64,000 nt of DNA from Brevibacillus brevis (lineage in GTDB: Bacteria; Bacillota; Bacilli; Brevibacillales; Brevibacillaceae): assembly GCF_031583145.1 (NCBI RefSeq), contig NZ_CP134050.1:1946501-2010500 (forward strand), in the 5' to 3' direction. Each line of letters opens with the position of its first letter. Position 1 is the stretch's first letter. The position numbers and the translations under genes were made by a program. The notes under the pieces were generated by a model. That model did not search any database. It was not told the origin of the DNA and worked only from the letters and a program-made list of their open reading frames with translations. Positions 49,835 to 58,555 of the stretch are shown here, one piece after another.

Positions 49835-50926
49835 CTATCGTTCCGAGAGCAGTTCCAGGTTTTTCCGTAAAAAAGCGCTCCGCCGTTCGATGAATGAAAA
49901 GATAAAGGCAGGTTCATCATCGAAGATCGACAGTGTGTCCTTTTTGTATGGATCGTTGCTGAGGTGTGGACGCAGGGACGCGTGAAGATGGAGAATGAAT
50001 GCTCGCCAATGGTCCACGGTGAACGTCTTCTCGAGAATCTGTTTCAGTATAGCTGCATATCGGCTGCGGAATGCAGGTACGGCCAGAATTCTGGCTGACA
50101 AGGAGTTGTGCCCGTCGATGGGCAAAGCAGCTGGATCCAGAGGTTTGCCGTTTATTGACCGTCCCCACGTGGCATCGTAGTCCCACGGTATGATGAGTGC
50201 TTGATGGTGACGCCAATACAAGGCGTAGTTGTGCAGGAAGCCATCGTGATTTTGCGTGCAGACCGCTCCGGCCAGCCAGCTCAAATAGTTTTCGACGTCC
50301 AGAATGCGGGAAATCTCTTTGGCAAATTGTTGCTGCGGAGTTGTGTTGATCTTGTATATCAGCTCGCGCAGAAGCCCGTCGTCTGTTTCCTTGCCGCATT
50401 TGCGAAGATAGCCTGCCTCCAGCTCCCCTTTCACCTCCTCGGTGCGGGGGTGCAGGAGGGAAAAGTTCGCCTGCGAATTGACCGCGTAATAAATGGGCCC
50501 CCATGGCAGGCCTCTGGATGTTAGGAAATGTTCGTCTACTGATTCAAGTTTGAGGTAGAGGCCGGCGCATTTCCCGTTGAGATAAAGGATGACGTGCTGG
50601 GCGCGGGGCGCCAGAGAGCCGATCTGGTCAAAAAAGCAAAAGGAGAGCTTGTTTCGGATCAGGGAAGGGTCCGCGTATTCGGCATTGAGGTGAAACTCAC
50701 GAGAACCATCAAACGGTTGGGAAGAGGTAACGGTGATCTGATAGGACTTCTTGGGGAATTTTCTCGTGTGAGCGCCGCGATACGCAAGTTCTATTTGATA
50801 AGTCTCGCTGCCTACTAGAATGGTAGCAGGAACAGCAGGCTTGGAGCCGTTTTGCAGACTTGCAAGGTGAGGGCCATCGACTGAGAGAAAATAGGCGGGA
50901 ATGTCGTGAACGTCAAGGCTAGGCAT
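49835..50926 (-). CDS. cotH: CotH-family spore coat kinase
   Basis: A 363-residue atypical protein kinase of the CotH family, which in B. subtilis phosphorylates coat proteins such as CotB and CotG. Key stretches are 'AYRGAHTRKFPKKSYQITVT' at the N-terminus (R and K in the ATP site), 'IRNKLSFCFFDQIG', and the C-lobe 'IIPWDYDATWGRSINGKPLD' with the family's PWDxDxTxG metal-binding motif. ATG 50926 has a GAGGTG site about 12 bases upstream. It is divergent from the collagen-like spore gene at 51086. Confidence 0.88.
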   Translation of the reverse strand: MPSLDVHDIPAYFLSVDGPHLASLQNGSKPAVPATILVGSETYQIELAYRGAHTRKFPKKSYQITVTSSQPFDGSREFHLNAEYADPSLIRNKLSFCFFDQIGSLAPRAQHVILYLNGKCAGLYLKLESVDEHFLTSRGLPWGPIYYAVNSQANFSLLHPRTEEVKGELEAGYLRKCGKETDDGLLRELIYKINTTPQQQFAKEISRILDVENYLSWLAGAVCTQNHDGFLHNYALYWRHHQALIIPWDYDATWGRSINGKPLDPAALPIDGHNSLSARILAVPAFRSRYAAILKQILEKTFTVDHWRAFILHLHASLRPHLSNDPYKKDTLSIFDDEPAFIFSFIERRSAFLRKNLELLSER

Positions 50927-51085
50927 GTGAAGAAAAACACCTCTTTCATCCGATCTTCCTCTATATCTATGGATGCTTGATCAAGAGTGATACAAGGTTA
51001 GGTAACAGCTTGTTTTTTGGCAAGCCCGTAGCATGTCTTATTGTGTTTCATAACATGCAGTATCCAGAGAAAAAGGAGGAAGATC

Positions 51086-52726
51086 ATGAAGCGTCTAAAT
51101 CGTGAGCAATTGCGGGAAGTTTACGAACGATTGAGAAAGAACCCCGAGTTGCTAGACTATCTGAGACGAGGCTTAAGAAGTCAAAGCCAAAGCGGATCTG
51201 ATATAACCACCAGCTACAGTTCCGGTGGCGAGTGGGATTCAGGAAGTGATTGTTATTGGGGAGACAAAGGCCCGACTGGCGACAAAGGTCCTACGGGTGA
51301 CCGTGGTCCCCAAGGCCCGATGGGAGCCAGAGGTCCTCAAGGTCCTGAAGGTGAACAGGGGCCACGGGGACTTCAAGGTCCGATGGGTGAACAAGGACCG
51401 CAGGGTATTCAAGGTCCGGTAGGGGAGCAAGGTCCGGTTGGAGAACAAGGTCCGACGGGAGACAAAGGTCCGACGGGAGACAAAGGTCCGACTGGAGATA
51501 AAGGTCCGACTGGCGACCAAGGCCCGGAAGGCCCCCAAGGAGCAGTAGGTCCTCAAGGAGCAGTAGGTCCCCAAGGCCCGGTAGGTGAACAAGGTCCGAC
51601 AGGTGACCAAGGCCCGGTGGGTCCTCAAGGAGCAGTAGGTCCCCAAGGTCCGAGAGGTGACCAAGGCCCGGTGGGTCCTCAAGGAGCAGTAGGTCCCCAA
51701 GGTCCGGTTGGTGAGCAAGGTTCGGCGGGTCCTCAAGGCCCGACAGGCGACCAAGGCCCGGTGGGTGAGCAAGGTCCGGCGGGTCCAGCAGGCCCTCAAG
51801 GTCCGACAGGCGACCAAGGCCCGGTGGGTGAGCAAGGTCCAGCGGGTCCCCAAGGTCCGACAGGTGACCAAGGCCAAGTAGGTCCTCAAGGTCCGGCAGG
51901 TGAGCAAGGTCCAGCGGGTCCCCAAGGCCCGGTGGGTGAGCAAGGTCCAGCGGGTCCCCAAGGCCCGGCAGGTGAGCAAGGCCCGGTGGGTCCCCAAGGC
52001 CCAGTAGGTGACCAAGGTCCGGCGGGTCCAGCAGGTCCTCAAGGTCCGGCGGGTGAGCAAGGTCCGGTGGGTCCCCAAGGTCCAGCAGGTGAGCAAGGCC
52101 CAACAGGTGACCAAGGCCCAGTAGGTCCTCAAGGTCCGGTCGGTGAGCAAGGTCCGGCGGGTCCTCAAGGCCCGACAGGCGACCAAGGCCCGGTGGGTCC
52201 TCAAGGAGCAATAGGTCCCCAAGGTCCAGTAGGTGAGCAAGGCCCAACAGGTCCTCAAGGCCCGACAGGCGACAAAGGTCCGACAGGAGACCCTGGTCCG
52301 TCCGGCGCCAGTTGTTTCGCTTACTATTTCAGCAACAACGCCCAACCATTGAATGTAAGTATCCAAAGTACCGTTGCATTCGAAGCCGCAAGTCCATCGA
52401 ACGGGAACTGCGTGGTTCGGGACGGCACATCCACCGAATCTTTCCTGATTGCTGAAGCGGGAAGCTATCTGGTCACGTATGAGCTGAATGTAGAGTCGGG
52501 TGGTTCTGTGTTTGGGCTGTTTGTAAACGGCACGACCCTGGTCAGCGGCAGCAACTATGCACAAGCTAGCGAGGGATTGCTGTCCGGGCATGCCCTTCTG
52601 ACTCTGCAGCAGAACGATGTCGTCTCCGTGAAGCTTTTGAATGGCACAGCCAATCTGGCCAACGTTGTGAACGGAAACGGGGTTGTCAGTGCATCCATCA
52701 TCTTTGAAAAGATGGCCGCTTTGTAA
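51086..52726 (+). CDS. BclA-like collagen-repeat exosporium glycoprotein
   Basis: A 546-residue protein in three parts. The N-terminal part has '[20 protein letters not shown]' (helical) then a Ser/Gly linker. About 116 continuous Gly-x-y triplets follow (51260-52309), mostly [16 protein letters not shown] and GPAGPQG types. The C-terminal 138 residues ('[18 protein letters not shown]' ... '[16 protein letters not shown]') resemble the TNF/C1q-like trimerisation domain of BclA. Such proteins form the hair-like nap of the exosporium and are O-glycosylated on Thr in the triplets. ATG 51086 follows AAAAGGAGGAAG. A glycosyltransferase gene follows on the same strand. Confidence 0.92.
   Translation: MKRLNREQLREVYERLRKNPELLDYLRRGLRSQSQSGSDITTSYSSGGEWDSGSDCYWGDKGPTGDKGPTGDRGPQGPMGARGPQGPEGEQGPRGLQGPMGEQGPQGIQGPVGEQGPVGEQGPTGDKGPTGDKGPTGDKGPTGDQGPEGPQGAVGPQGAVGPQGPVGEQGPTGDQGPVGPQGAVGPQGPRGDQGPVGPQGAVGPQGPVGEQGSAGPQGPTGDQGPVGEQGPAGPAGPQGPTGDQGPVGEQGPAGPQGPTGDQGQVGPQGPAGEQGPAGPQGPVGEQGPAGPQGPAGEQGPVGPQGPVGDQGPAGPAGPQGPAGEQGPVGPQGPAGEQGPTGDQGPVGPQGPVGEQGPAGPQGPTGDQGPVGPQGAIGPQGPVGEQGPTGPQGPTGDKGPTGDPGPSGASCFAYYFSNNAQPLNVSIQSTVAFEAASPSNGNCVVRDGTSTESFLIAEAGSYLVTYELNVESGGSVFGLFVNGTTLVSGSNYAQASEGLLSGHALLTLQQNDVVSVKLLNGTANLANVVNGNGVVSASIIFEKMAAL
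51260..52309 (+). repeat. Collagen-triplet coding repeat
   Basis: 1050 bases of 9-base units encoding Gly-x-y, with many near-identical blocks of 18-54 bases (for example GGTGACCAAGGCCCGGTGGG). Such tracts vary in length by slippage, so the copy number may differ between isolates and assemblies. Confidence 0.95.
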
Positions 52727-52777
52727 TGCGCTAGCCAACCTCGGCAGAGAATCAGCGTTCATTTAAAAAGGAAATGG

Positions 52778-52812
52778 AAGGCACACATCTCGCATGGGAT
52801 GCGTGCCTTTTG
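52778..52812 (+). terminator. Hairpin between the collagen gene and the glycosyltransferase
   Basis: AAGGCACACATC / GGATGCGTGCCTT (one mismatch) around TCGCATG, followed by TTG. It ends the collagen transcript, at least in part. Confidence 0.75.
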
Positions 52813-52859
52813 TCCGTACCCGCTGCTAGTAAGCCGAGCAAACACATGAGGTGATCCAC

Positions 52860-53933
52860 ATGATTACGATCAGTTTGTGCATGATCATGAAAAACGAGGA
52901 AAAGACCCTTCCGAACTGTTTGGACTCCGTAAGGGATATCGTAGAGGAAATCATCATTGTCGACACGGGCTCGACAGATCGCTCGAAGGAAATCGCGAAA
53001 AGATACACGAACCACATCTATGATTTTGCCTGGACAGACGACTTCGGCGCAGCTCGCAACGCTTCCTTTCACTATGCGACGCAGGAGTACATCCTTTGGC
53101 TGGACGCCGATGATGTGCTGCTGGAAGAGGCTCGTCAAAAGCTGACACTGCTCAAGCAGACTCTCGATCCCTCTGTCGATGTCGTCTCGATGAAATATCA
53201 TTACGCGTTTGACGAATATGGAAATGTCAGCTTGAGCTTTCGCCGCAACCGGCTGGTCAAGCGATCGAAAGGGTTTCGCTGGGTAGGAGCCGTACACGAA
53301 TATCTGGACGTGGACTGTCCCTCTTTCCGCAGCGACATCGCCGTTACCCATAGACGAGTGCGATCGCATTCGGACCGAAACCTTCGGATCTATGAAAACC
53401 TGCTGAAAACGGGGGCAGACCTTTCCCCCCGCGACCGTTTTTACTACGCCAACGAGCTGAGGGACCACCGGCATTTTGAAAAGGCCATCGAGCAGTATCT
53501 CGCCTTTCTCCAGACAGAGGAAGGATGGATCGAAGACGTAATATCCGCGTGCGCCAACCTCGCTGACTGCTACCACCAAACAGGAGACCGGGCAAACGAA
53601 CTGCGCTACACGCTCAAATCGTTTGAATACGATGTCCCTCGTGCCGAATTTTGCTGCAGGATCGGGTACGCCTTTATGCAGCGCCGCGAGTACCGGAAAG
53701 CCATTTTTTGGTACCGGCTGGCGACGGAATTGCCAAGGCCCCAAAACGATTCGGGGTTTTCCCGCGAGGCATGCTGGACTTGGCTTCCGCACGTTCAGCT
53801 GTGCGTCTGTTACGATCGGCTCGGCGAGTATCAAAAATCGCGCGAGCACCATGAAATCGCCCTTCGTTACCGACCTGACGACAAGGCCATTCTGGCGAAT
53901 CAAGCCTTTTTCGACAGGGACGAAAGACGATAA
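52860..53933 (+). CDS. Family 2 glycosyltransferase with C-terminal TPR-like repeats
   Basis: A 357-residue cytoplasmic enzyme. The GT-A domain starts 'MITISLCMIMKNEEKTLPNC' and has the nucleotide-sugar motif 'EIIIVDTGSTDRSKEIAKRY' and metal motif 'EYILWLDADDVLL' (DxD). The C-terminal 150 residues are helical pairs like tetratricopeptide repeats ('RFYYANELRDHRHFEKAIEQ', 'LADCYHQTGDRANELRYTLK'). This build is known from SunS-type and spore-surface glycosyltransferases. ATG 52860 follows GAGGTGATCC. Placed 133 bases after the collagen-like gene, it may glycosylate that protein (inference). Confidence 0.88.
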   Translation: MITISLCMIMKNEEKTLPNCLDSVRDIVEEIIIVDTGSTDRSKEIAKRYTNHIYDFAWTDDFGAARNASFHYATQEYILWLDADDVLLEEARQKLTLLKQTLDPSVDVVSMKYHYAFDEYGNVSLSFRRNRLVKRSKGFRWVGAVHEYLDVDCPSFRSDIAVTHRRVRSHSDRNLRIYENLLKTGADLSPRDRFYYANELRDHRHFEKAIEQYLAFLQTEEGWIEDVISACANLADCYHQTGDRANELRYTLKSFEYDVPRAEFCCRIGYAFMQRREYRKAIFWYRLATELPRPQNDSGFSREACWTWLPHVQLCVCYDRLGEYQKSREHHEIALRYRPDDKAILANQAFFDRDERR

Positions 53934-54205
53934 AGCGGATTTTTCCGTGGGCAATCGGAAATCGGCGCATCTTTTCTCCGCCCGTTCACGAAAGGCGTTT
54001 CTTCCCACTCCATCATCGCGATCGGCTTTTGGAAGCGGATCGCGAAGTGGCTCTCATCACATGCCTTTGGTTTCTGGTCTAAGGCGGCTTTTTTCGCAAT
54101 AGTCTATAACAATGAACGACAAGCTGCCCGATCCATCGCGCGAAAAGGAGACAACCATGTGCAGAAGCGGACTTTCGCGGCCCGGCAGCGGGGGAGGAAT
54201 GGTAC
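53934..54205. other. Intergenic region before the etf-fix operon
   Basis: No gene with a credible start and no strong terminator were seen. A weak repeat GCGATCGGCTTT...GCGGATCGCG near 54018-54046 could pair. Confidence 0.35.
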
Positions 54206-55036
54206 ATGCTGCACATCGTCGCTTGTATTAAACAAGTGCCCGACACGAAAATCATCAAGATGAATCCCAAGACGAACACAATGGACCGGGCCAGCGCGCC
54301 CGCGATCCTCAATCCGTACGACGCTCATGCAGTCGAGGAGGCTGTCCGGCTGAAGCAGCGCTACGGGGGAACGGTCTCCGTCGTGACGATGGGGCCGCCG
54401 CCGGCAGTCAAGGCCATCCGGAAATGCGTCGAAATCGGGGCGGATGCCGGTTATCTGGTGACAGACCGTGCTTTCGCAGGGGCGGATACGCTGGCTACGA
54501 GCTATGCGCTCACCAAGGCCATCGAAAAAATCGCGGAGACGCAGCCGGTTGATCTGGTCATCTGCGGGAAGATGACGATTGATGGCGATACGGGGCAGGT
54601 AGGACCGGGCATCGCCAGAAGGCTCGACATCCCGCCGCTTACCAGCGTCCAAAAGGTAGTGGAAGTGAACAAGGCAGAAGGATACTGTATCGTCCACCGC
54701 AAGCTGGAAGACGGCTATGAGGTGATTCAATCCACACTGCCTTGCCTGTTCTCCGTGGAGAAGGACATTAACGAGGTCCCCTACTCTCCCTTGCCCAATA
54801 TGCTCCGGGCGGCACGCTACGACCCCGTCGTCTGGTCAGTGGACGACTTGGGCGACATCGATCGCACGCAGCTCGGCCTGAAAGGATCTCCCACGATCGT
54901 GGCCAAGGTTTGGCCGCCGGAAAAACCGAAGGGCGGCGAAATGCTGGAAGGGTCTCCAGAGGAGAAGGTGTCGCGGCTCATGGAGATCCTGCGGGAGAAA
55001 CAAGGATTGTTTCGGGTGAAGGAGGGGCAGGCATGA
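54206..55036 (+). CDS. etfB: Electron transfer flavoprotein beta subunit (FixA type)
   Basis: A 276-residue subunit of the ETF that accepts electrons from dehydrogenases. The N-terminal 'HIVACIKQVPDTKIIKMNPK', 'YDAHAVEEAVRLKQRYGGTV' and 'VDLVICGKMTIDGDTGQVGP' are typical, the last being the AMP/FAD-binding stretch. ATG 54206 follows GGGGGAGG. Its stop overlaps the start of etfA (ATGA). First gene of the four-gene operon. Confidence 0.93.
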   Translation: MLHIVACIKQVPDTKIIKMNPKTNTMDRASAPAILNPYDAHAVEEAVRLKQRYGGTVSVVTMGPPPAVKAIRKCVEIGADAGYLVTDRAFAGADTLATSYALTKAIEKIAETQPVDLVICGKMTIDGDTGQVGPGIARRLDIPPLTSVQKVVEVNKAEGYCIVHRKLEDGYEVIQSTLPCLFSVEKDINEVPYSPLPNMLRAARYDPVVWSVDDLGDIDRTQLGLKGSPTIVAKVWPPEKPKGGEMLEGSPEEKVSRLMEILREKQGLFRVKEGQA

Positions 55037-56064
55037 ATCTGGAGGAATATCGCGGCATCTGGGTGTACTTGGAGGTGCGTGACGGCAAGGTCGCACCGGT
55101 ATCCCTGGAACTCCTGGGAGCGGGACGGCAGATGGCTGACAAAAGGGGAGTCCCCTTGGCTGGCTTGTTGATCGGCGACGGTGTCCGGGAACTGGCCAAG
55201 ACCGTCTTTCCATACGGCGCGGACCAGGTGTATGTGTACGACGATCCGATTTTTCGAGAATACCGTACGGAATCCTACATGCGTGCTGTCATCGAAAGCG
55301 TCCAGAAGCACAAGCCGGAAATCATCCTGTACGGAGCGACCTCCACAGGAAAAGACTTGGCGAGTGCAGTGGCGACGGATTTGGAGACAGGGCTGACGGC
55401 CGACACGACGATGCTCGACGTCAATGCGGAGACGGGGCTGCTGGAAGCGAGCCGGCCTGCTTTTGGCGGCAACATCATGGCGACGATTCTGTGTAAAAAG
55501 CATCGTCCCCAGATGGCCACCGTCCGCCCGAAAGTGATGAGGGCATTAGAGCCGGATCCCTCCCGAAAAGGGGAGGTCATCCAGGAAAGCATCGCTCTTC
55601 GCGAGGAGGACGTCCGTACCAAAGTGCTGAAAATCGTCCGGGAAACCCGGGGAAAAGTCCGGCTGGACGAGGCGGATGTCATCGTGGCAGGGGGAAAAGG
55701 CCTCGGGAGCAAAGAAGGCTTTGCGCTGATCCATCGCTTCGCGGAGAAGATCGGGGCCACGGTGGGAGCAAGCAGGGACGCGGTCGAAGCAGGATGGATC
55801 GACCATGAGCATCAGGTCGGGCAAACCGGCGTGACGGTGACCCCGAAAATTTACTTCGCCATCGGGATTTCCGGCGCGATCCAGCACTTGGTCGGCATGC
55901 GCAATTCGGGCCTGATCATTGCGATCAACAAAGATCCAAACGCGCTCATCTTCCAATCGTGTCACTACGGAATCGTAGGAGATGCCTTTGAAATCGTCCC
56001 TTTATTAATGGAAGCGTTTCAAAAGGAGCCGGACAAGGAGGTCCAGTATGGCGGAAAAATTTGA
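55033..56064 (+). CDS. etfA: Electron transfer flavoprotein alpha subunit (FixB type)
   Basis: A 343-residue partner of EtfB. The C-terminal FAD-binding region is clear: 'DEADVIVAGGKGLGSKEGFA', 'SRDAVEAGWIDHEHQVGQTG', 'YFAIGISGAIQHLVGMRNSG' and 'IIAINKDPNALIFQSCHYGI'. The last 17 bases overlap fixC, so expression is tightly coupled. Normal ETF-alpha proteins are of similar length. Confidence 0.94.
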   Translation: MNLEEYRGIWVYLEVRDGKVAPVSLELLGAGRQMADKRGVPLAGLLIGDGVRELAKTVFPYGADQVYVYDDPIFREYRTESYMRAVIESVQKHKPEIILYGATSTGKDLASAVATDLETGLTADTTMLDVNAETGLLEASRPAFGGNIMATILCKKHRPQMATVRPKVMRALEPDPSRKGEVIQESIALREEDVRTKVLKIVRETRGKVRLDEADVIVAGGKGLGSKEGFALIHRFAEKIGATVGASRDAVEAGWIDHEHQVGQTGVTVTPKIYFAIGISGAIQHLVGMRNSGLIIAINKDPNALIFQSCHYGIVGDAFEIVPLLMEAFQKEPDKEVQYGGKI

Positions 56065-57343
56065 TGTCATTGTGGTCGGAGCGGGTCCGGCGGGGACGGC
56101 ATGCGCGTATACACTGGCAAAGGCAGGCGTGAACGTGCTGCTGATGGAGCGCGGCGAATACCCCGGCTCCAAAAATGTGATGGGCGGCGTGTTGTACCGC
56201 AAGACGATGGAGGACATCATTCCCGGGTTTTACAAAGAGGCGCCGGTAGAGCGTCCCATCGTCGAGCAGCGGTTTATGATGCTTGACAAGGAGTCCGCCA
56301 TAAACTTCAGCTACAAAGGGATGGAGTGGGCCCAGGAGCCCTACAACAACTTCACCGTTTTGCGGGCCAAATTCGACCAGTGGTTCGCAGACAAGGCGGT
56401 GCAGGCAGGGGCGCTGCTGCTCAACGAGACCGTGGCGCTGGAGTGCATCGTCGAAAATGGAAAGGTAGCGGGAATTCGTACGGACCGCCCCGACGGAGAT
56501 GTGTACGCGGACGTAGTCGTCTTGGCTGACGGTGTCAATTCCCTCCTCGCCAAGTCCCTCGGCTTCCACAAGGAATTCCGCCCGGATGAAGTGGCGCTCG
56601 CCGTCATGGAGGTCCTCAAGCTCGATCGGAAAATCATCGAGGACCGCTTCAATCTGGAGGGCGATCACGGCTGTACGATCGAAATCTTCGGAGACTCGAC
56701 GAAGGGAATTCTGGGCACCGCCTGGCTCTATACAAACAAGGACAGTCTCAACATCGGGGTGGGGACCATGCTCTCCGGGCTGATCAAGCACAAGATCAAA
56801 CCGTACGAGCTGCTGGACTACGTGAAGAATCATCCCATGATCCGCCCCTATCTCCAAGGCTGCGAACAGCAGGAATACTTGGCGCATTTGATCCCCGAGG
56901 GCGGCTACCGCTCCATGCCCAAGATCGTTGGAAATGGGGTCCTCGTCGTAGGAGATGCCGCACAACTGGTCAATGCCATTCACCGTGAGGGCTCCAATAT
57001 GGCGATGGCTTCCGGTGTGATGGCCGCCGAGACGATTCTGAAAGCCAAAGAGGCGGGAGATTATTCCGTGCATGCACTTGATTCGTACCGTGTGAATCTG
57101 CTGAACAGCTTTGTCGGGCAAGACTTGAAAAAGTACCAGGACGCGACGCACCACTTCGAAAAATTCCCGCAGTATTTTGAACAGTACATCCCGATGATGA
57201 ACAGGGCGGCCAGCCAAATGTTCACGGTGGACGGCACATCCAAGTGGAGCAAGCAGAAAAAAATCTGGAGCGAGCTCGGTTCGGCCAAAGACAAATGGAA
57301 AATGGCTCGCGATCTGATGAACGCGTGGAGGGTGATGAAGTGA
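56048..57343 (+). CDS. fixC: FAD-dependent ETF:quinone oxidoreductase, FixC type
   Basis: A 431-residue flavoprotein that passes electrons from ETF to quinone together with FixX. The N-terminal FAD motif is 'FDVIVVGAGPAGTACAYTLA'; 'GEYPGSKNVMGGVLYRKTME' follows, as in FixC. A second FAD-contact stretch is 'KIVGNGVLVVGDAAQLVNAI' near residue 295. The Fe-S domain of the longer mitochondrial-type enzyme is absent; fixX supplies it. Start overlaps etfA and stop overlaps fixX (ATG at 57343). Confidence 0.94.
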   Translation: MAEKFDVIVVGAGPAGTACAYTLAKAGVNVLLMERGEYPGSKNVMGGVLYRKTMEDIIPGFYKEAPVERPIVEQRFMMLDKESAINFSYKGMEWAQEPYNNFTVLRAKFDQWFADKAVQAGALLLNETVALECIVENGKVAGIRTDRPDGDVYADVVVLADGVNSLLAKSLGFHKEFRPDEVALAVMEVLKLDRKIIEDRFNLEGDHGCTIEIFGDSTKGILGTAWLYTNKDSLNIGVGTMLSGLIKHKIKPYELLDYVKNHPMIRPYLQGCEQQEYLAHLIPEGGYRSMPKIVGNGVLVVGDAAQLVNAIHREGSNMAMASGVMAAETILKAKEAGDYSVHALDSYRVNLLNSFVGQDLKKYQDATHHFEKFPQYFEQYIPMMNRAASQMFTVDGTSKWSKQKKIWSELGSAKDKWKMARDLMNAWRVMK

Positions 57344-57639
57344 TGGAAAACCTGCCCAAAGGCCAGTCGATCGAAGAGAAGCAGTATTTGGTTCGATTCA
57401 AGGCAGACACGCAGTCTCATCTGCATGTGCTAAGCGCCGACGTATGTGCGACCCAGTGCCCCGATAAGCTATGTACCATTTTTTGTCCGGCGGAAGTATA
57501 CAAATGGGAAGAGGTGCGGATGCATGTGGGATACGAAGGATGCCACGAATGCGGAAGCTGCCGGATCGGCTGCCCCTATGAAAATATCAAGTGGGAGTAT
57601 CCAAAAGGCGGTCACGGGATTATTTTCAGACTCGGGTAA
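57343..57639 (+). CDS. fixX: Ferredoxin-like protein FixX
   Basis: A 98-residue Fe-S protein. Cysteines are in 'DVCATQCPDKLCTIFCPAEV' and 'CHECGSCRIGCPYENIKWEY', the second being a ferredoxin-like CxxCxxCxxxCP motif. It acts as the Fe-S subunit of FixC. ATG 57343 overlaps the fixC stop and follows GGAGGGTG. The operon lacks a dehydrogenase gene, so the electron source is not visible. Bifurcation as in nitrogen fixers is possible but unproven in this organism. Confidence 0.93.
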   Translation: MENLPKGQSIEEKQYLVRFKADTQSHLHVLSADVCATQCPDKLCTIFCPAEVYKWEEVRMHVGYEGCHECGSCRIGCPYENIKWEYPKGGHGIIFRLG

Positions 57640-57655
57640 TGGGCGGGGAGCCGGC

Positions 57656-57802
57656 ATGATCAAGGAAGGAGACAAGGTCGTGTATCTGAAGGACGGTGTG
57701 CGCGGAATTGTCATACGTGTCGAGGAGGACCGTTGCCACGTCTTGTGGGAGGACGAATTTGCAAGTTGGGAGAAAATGGAGCTGCTGCTTCTCGATCGTT
57801 GA
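57656..57802 (+). CDS. Small hypothetical protein at the end of the fix operon
   Basis: A 48-residue protein (MIKEGDKVVYLKDGVRGIVI then 'RVEEDRCHVLWEDEFASWEK' and MELLLLDR). It reads like a small SH3/KOW-like beta barrel. ATG 57656 follows GGGCGGGGAG and the gene starts 16 bases after fixX, so co-transcription is likely. Family unknown; other small barrel proteins of this look occur in Bacillales. Confidence 0.65.
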   Translation: MIKEGDKVVYLKDGVRGIVIRVEEDRCHVLWEDEFASWEKMELLLLDR

Positions 57803-57811
57803 AACGAAGAA

Positions 57812-57842
57812 AGAACAGCGGGAGGAGTTCCCCCGCTGTTCT
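57812..57842. terminator. Terminator after the etf-fix operon
   Basis: AGAACAGCGGG / CCCGCTGTTCT with a 9-base loop. T-tract is weak (TCTCGT); it lies between convergent genes. Confidence 0.7.
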
Positions 57843-57856
57843 CGTATCATGGGGTT

Positions 57857-58243
57857 TTACCTGAGCTCGAAGCGAAGCGGGAATGCCCGCCCGCCACAGA
57901 TCCGATAACAACCGAGTGATGGCTGTGGTGAGGAAAGGGATACGATGAGGTAAGCCGCCTCCGGGTAGTACGCATACGCGATATCCTCGGGGGATGGAAC
58001 GGGAGGAGCGGTAGGGTGGGAGTGGTAGATGCCCACCAGAGACTCCCCCTTCAACGCCATTTTTTGCAGGACCTTCTGGATTTGACGAGAGTCCATGGCA
58101 AACGCTACCGGACTCTTTTCGACGTTTTCCATCCGCCAGATTGTCTCTGCGCATCCGCTTCTGCCCGAAAGCAGTCCGCATGCCTCTGTAGGGCGTTCTT
58201 CCACACAGTGTCTGATCATTTCATGCCAGACCGTTCGGGACAT
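57857..58243 (-). CDS. JAMM/MPN-domain (M67 family) metalloprotease-like protein
   Basis: A 128-residue single-domain protein. The JAMM zinc site is complete: E20 ('RPTEACGLLSGR'), H74 and H76 ('GIYHSHPTAPPVPSPED') and D87. Bacterial members process ubiquitin-like sulfur carriers or act as Cys-releasing peptidases. ATG 58243 is used. It is the last gene of a minus-strand run including a coiled-coil protein and a surface-like protein; no sulfur-carrier gene is adjacent, so the substrate is unclear. Confidence 0.88.
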   Translation of the reverse strand: MSRTVWHEMIRHCVEERPTEACGLLSGRSGCAETIWRMENVEKSPVAFAMDSRQIQKVLQKMALKGESLVGIYHSHPTAPPVPSPEDIAYAYYPEAAYLIVSLSSPQPSLGCYRICGGRAFPLRFELR

Positions 58244-58265
58244 GGCGAAAGATGCTTCACCAACA

Positions 58266-58472
58266 TTAGCCTTGCCAGCGGCGACCGCAGCATCCCCCTG
58301 TAGGTTTCGACTGAACGTACGGCTTGACGTTGTGAACGGGGCCGGATTTCGGAAGTGGGGTAAGGGGTCTCGCCATTTGTGGTTGCTGCACCGGCCTACC
58401 GGGCATTTGCGGACGGTATACCGGCATTTGCTGACGTTGTTGGTAAAGAGCGCGGAGTTGTTCAGGTGTCAT
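58266..58472 (-). CDS. Small Pro/Gln-rich hypothetical protein
   Basis: A 68-residue low-complexity protein: 'MTPEQLRALYQQRQQMPVYR' then Pro/Gln stretches ('PQMPGRPVQQPQMARPLTPL') and a C-terminal 'GGCCGRRWQG' with two adjacent cysteines. ATG 58472 lies eight bases after AAAGGGAG. It is 22 bases upstream of the JAMM gene on the same strand. Its composition recalls small coat or spore-surface proteins, but no family is recognised. Confidence 0.6.
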   Translation of the reverse strand: MTPEQLRALYQQRQQMPVYRPQMPGRPVQQPQMARPLTPLPKSGPVHNVKPYVQSKPTGGCCGRRWQG

Positions 58473-58555
58473 GATTTTCACTCCCTTTCTGTACTGTACT
58501 ATGTTCTATTCAATGCAGGGCTGCATGGTAACGGCATTTGCACATCGGAAGCAGT

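Noticed and set aside
51239..52762. 507-codon minus-strand frame and other long frames opposite the collagen repeats
   Set aside because: A 9-base repeat keeps several frames open by chance. The plus-strand Gly-x-y reading with a BclA-like C-terminus is clearly the real one.
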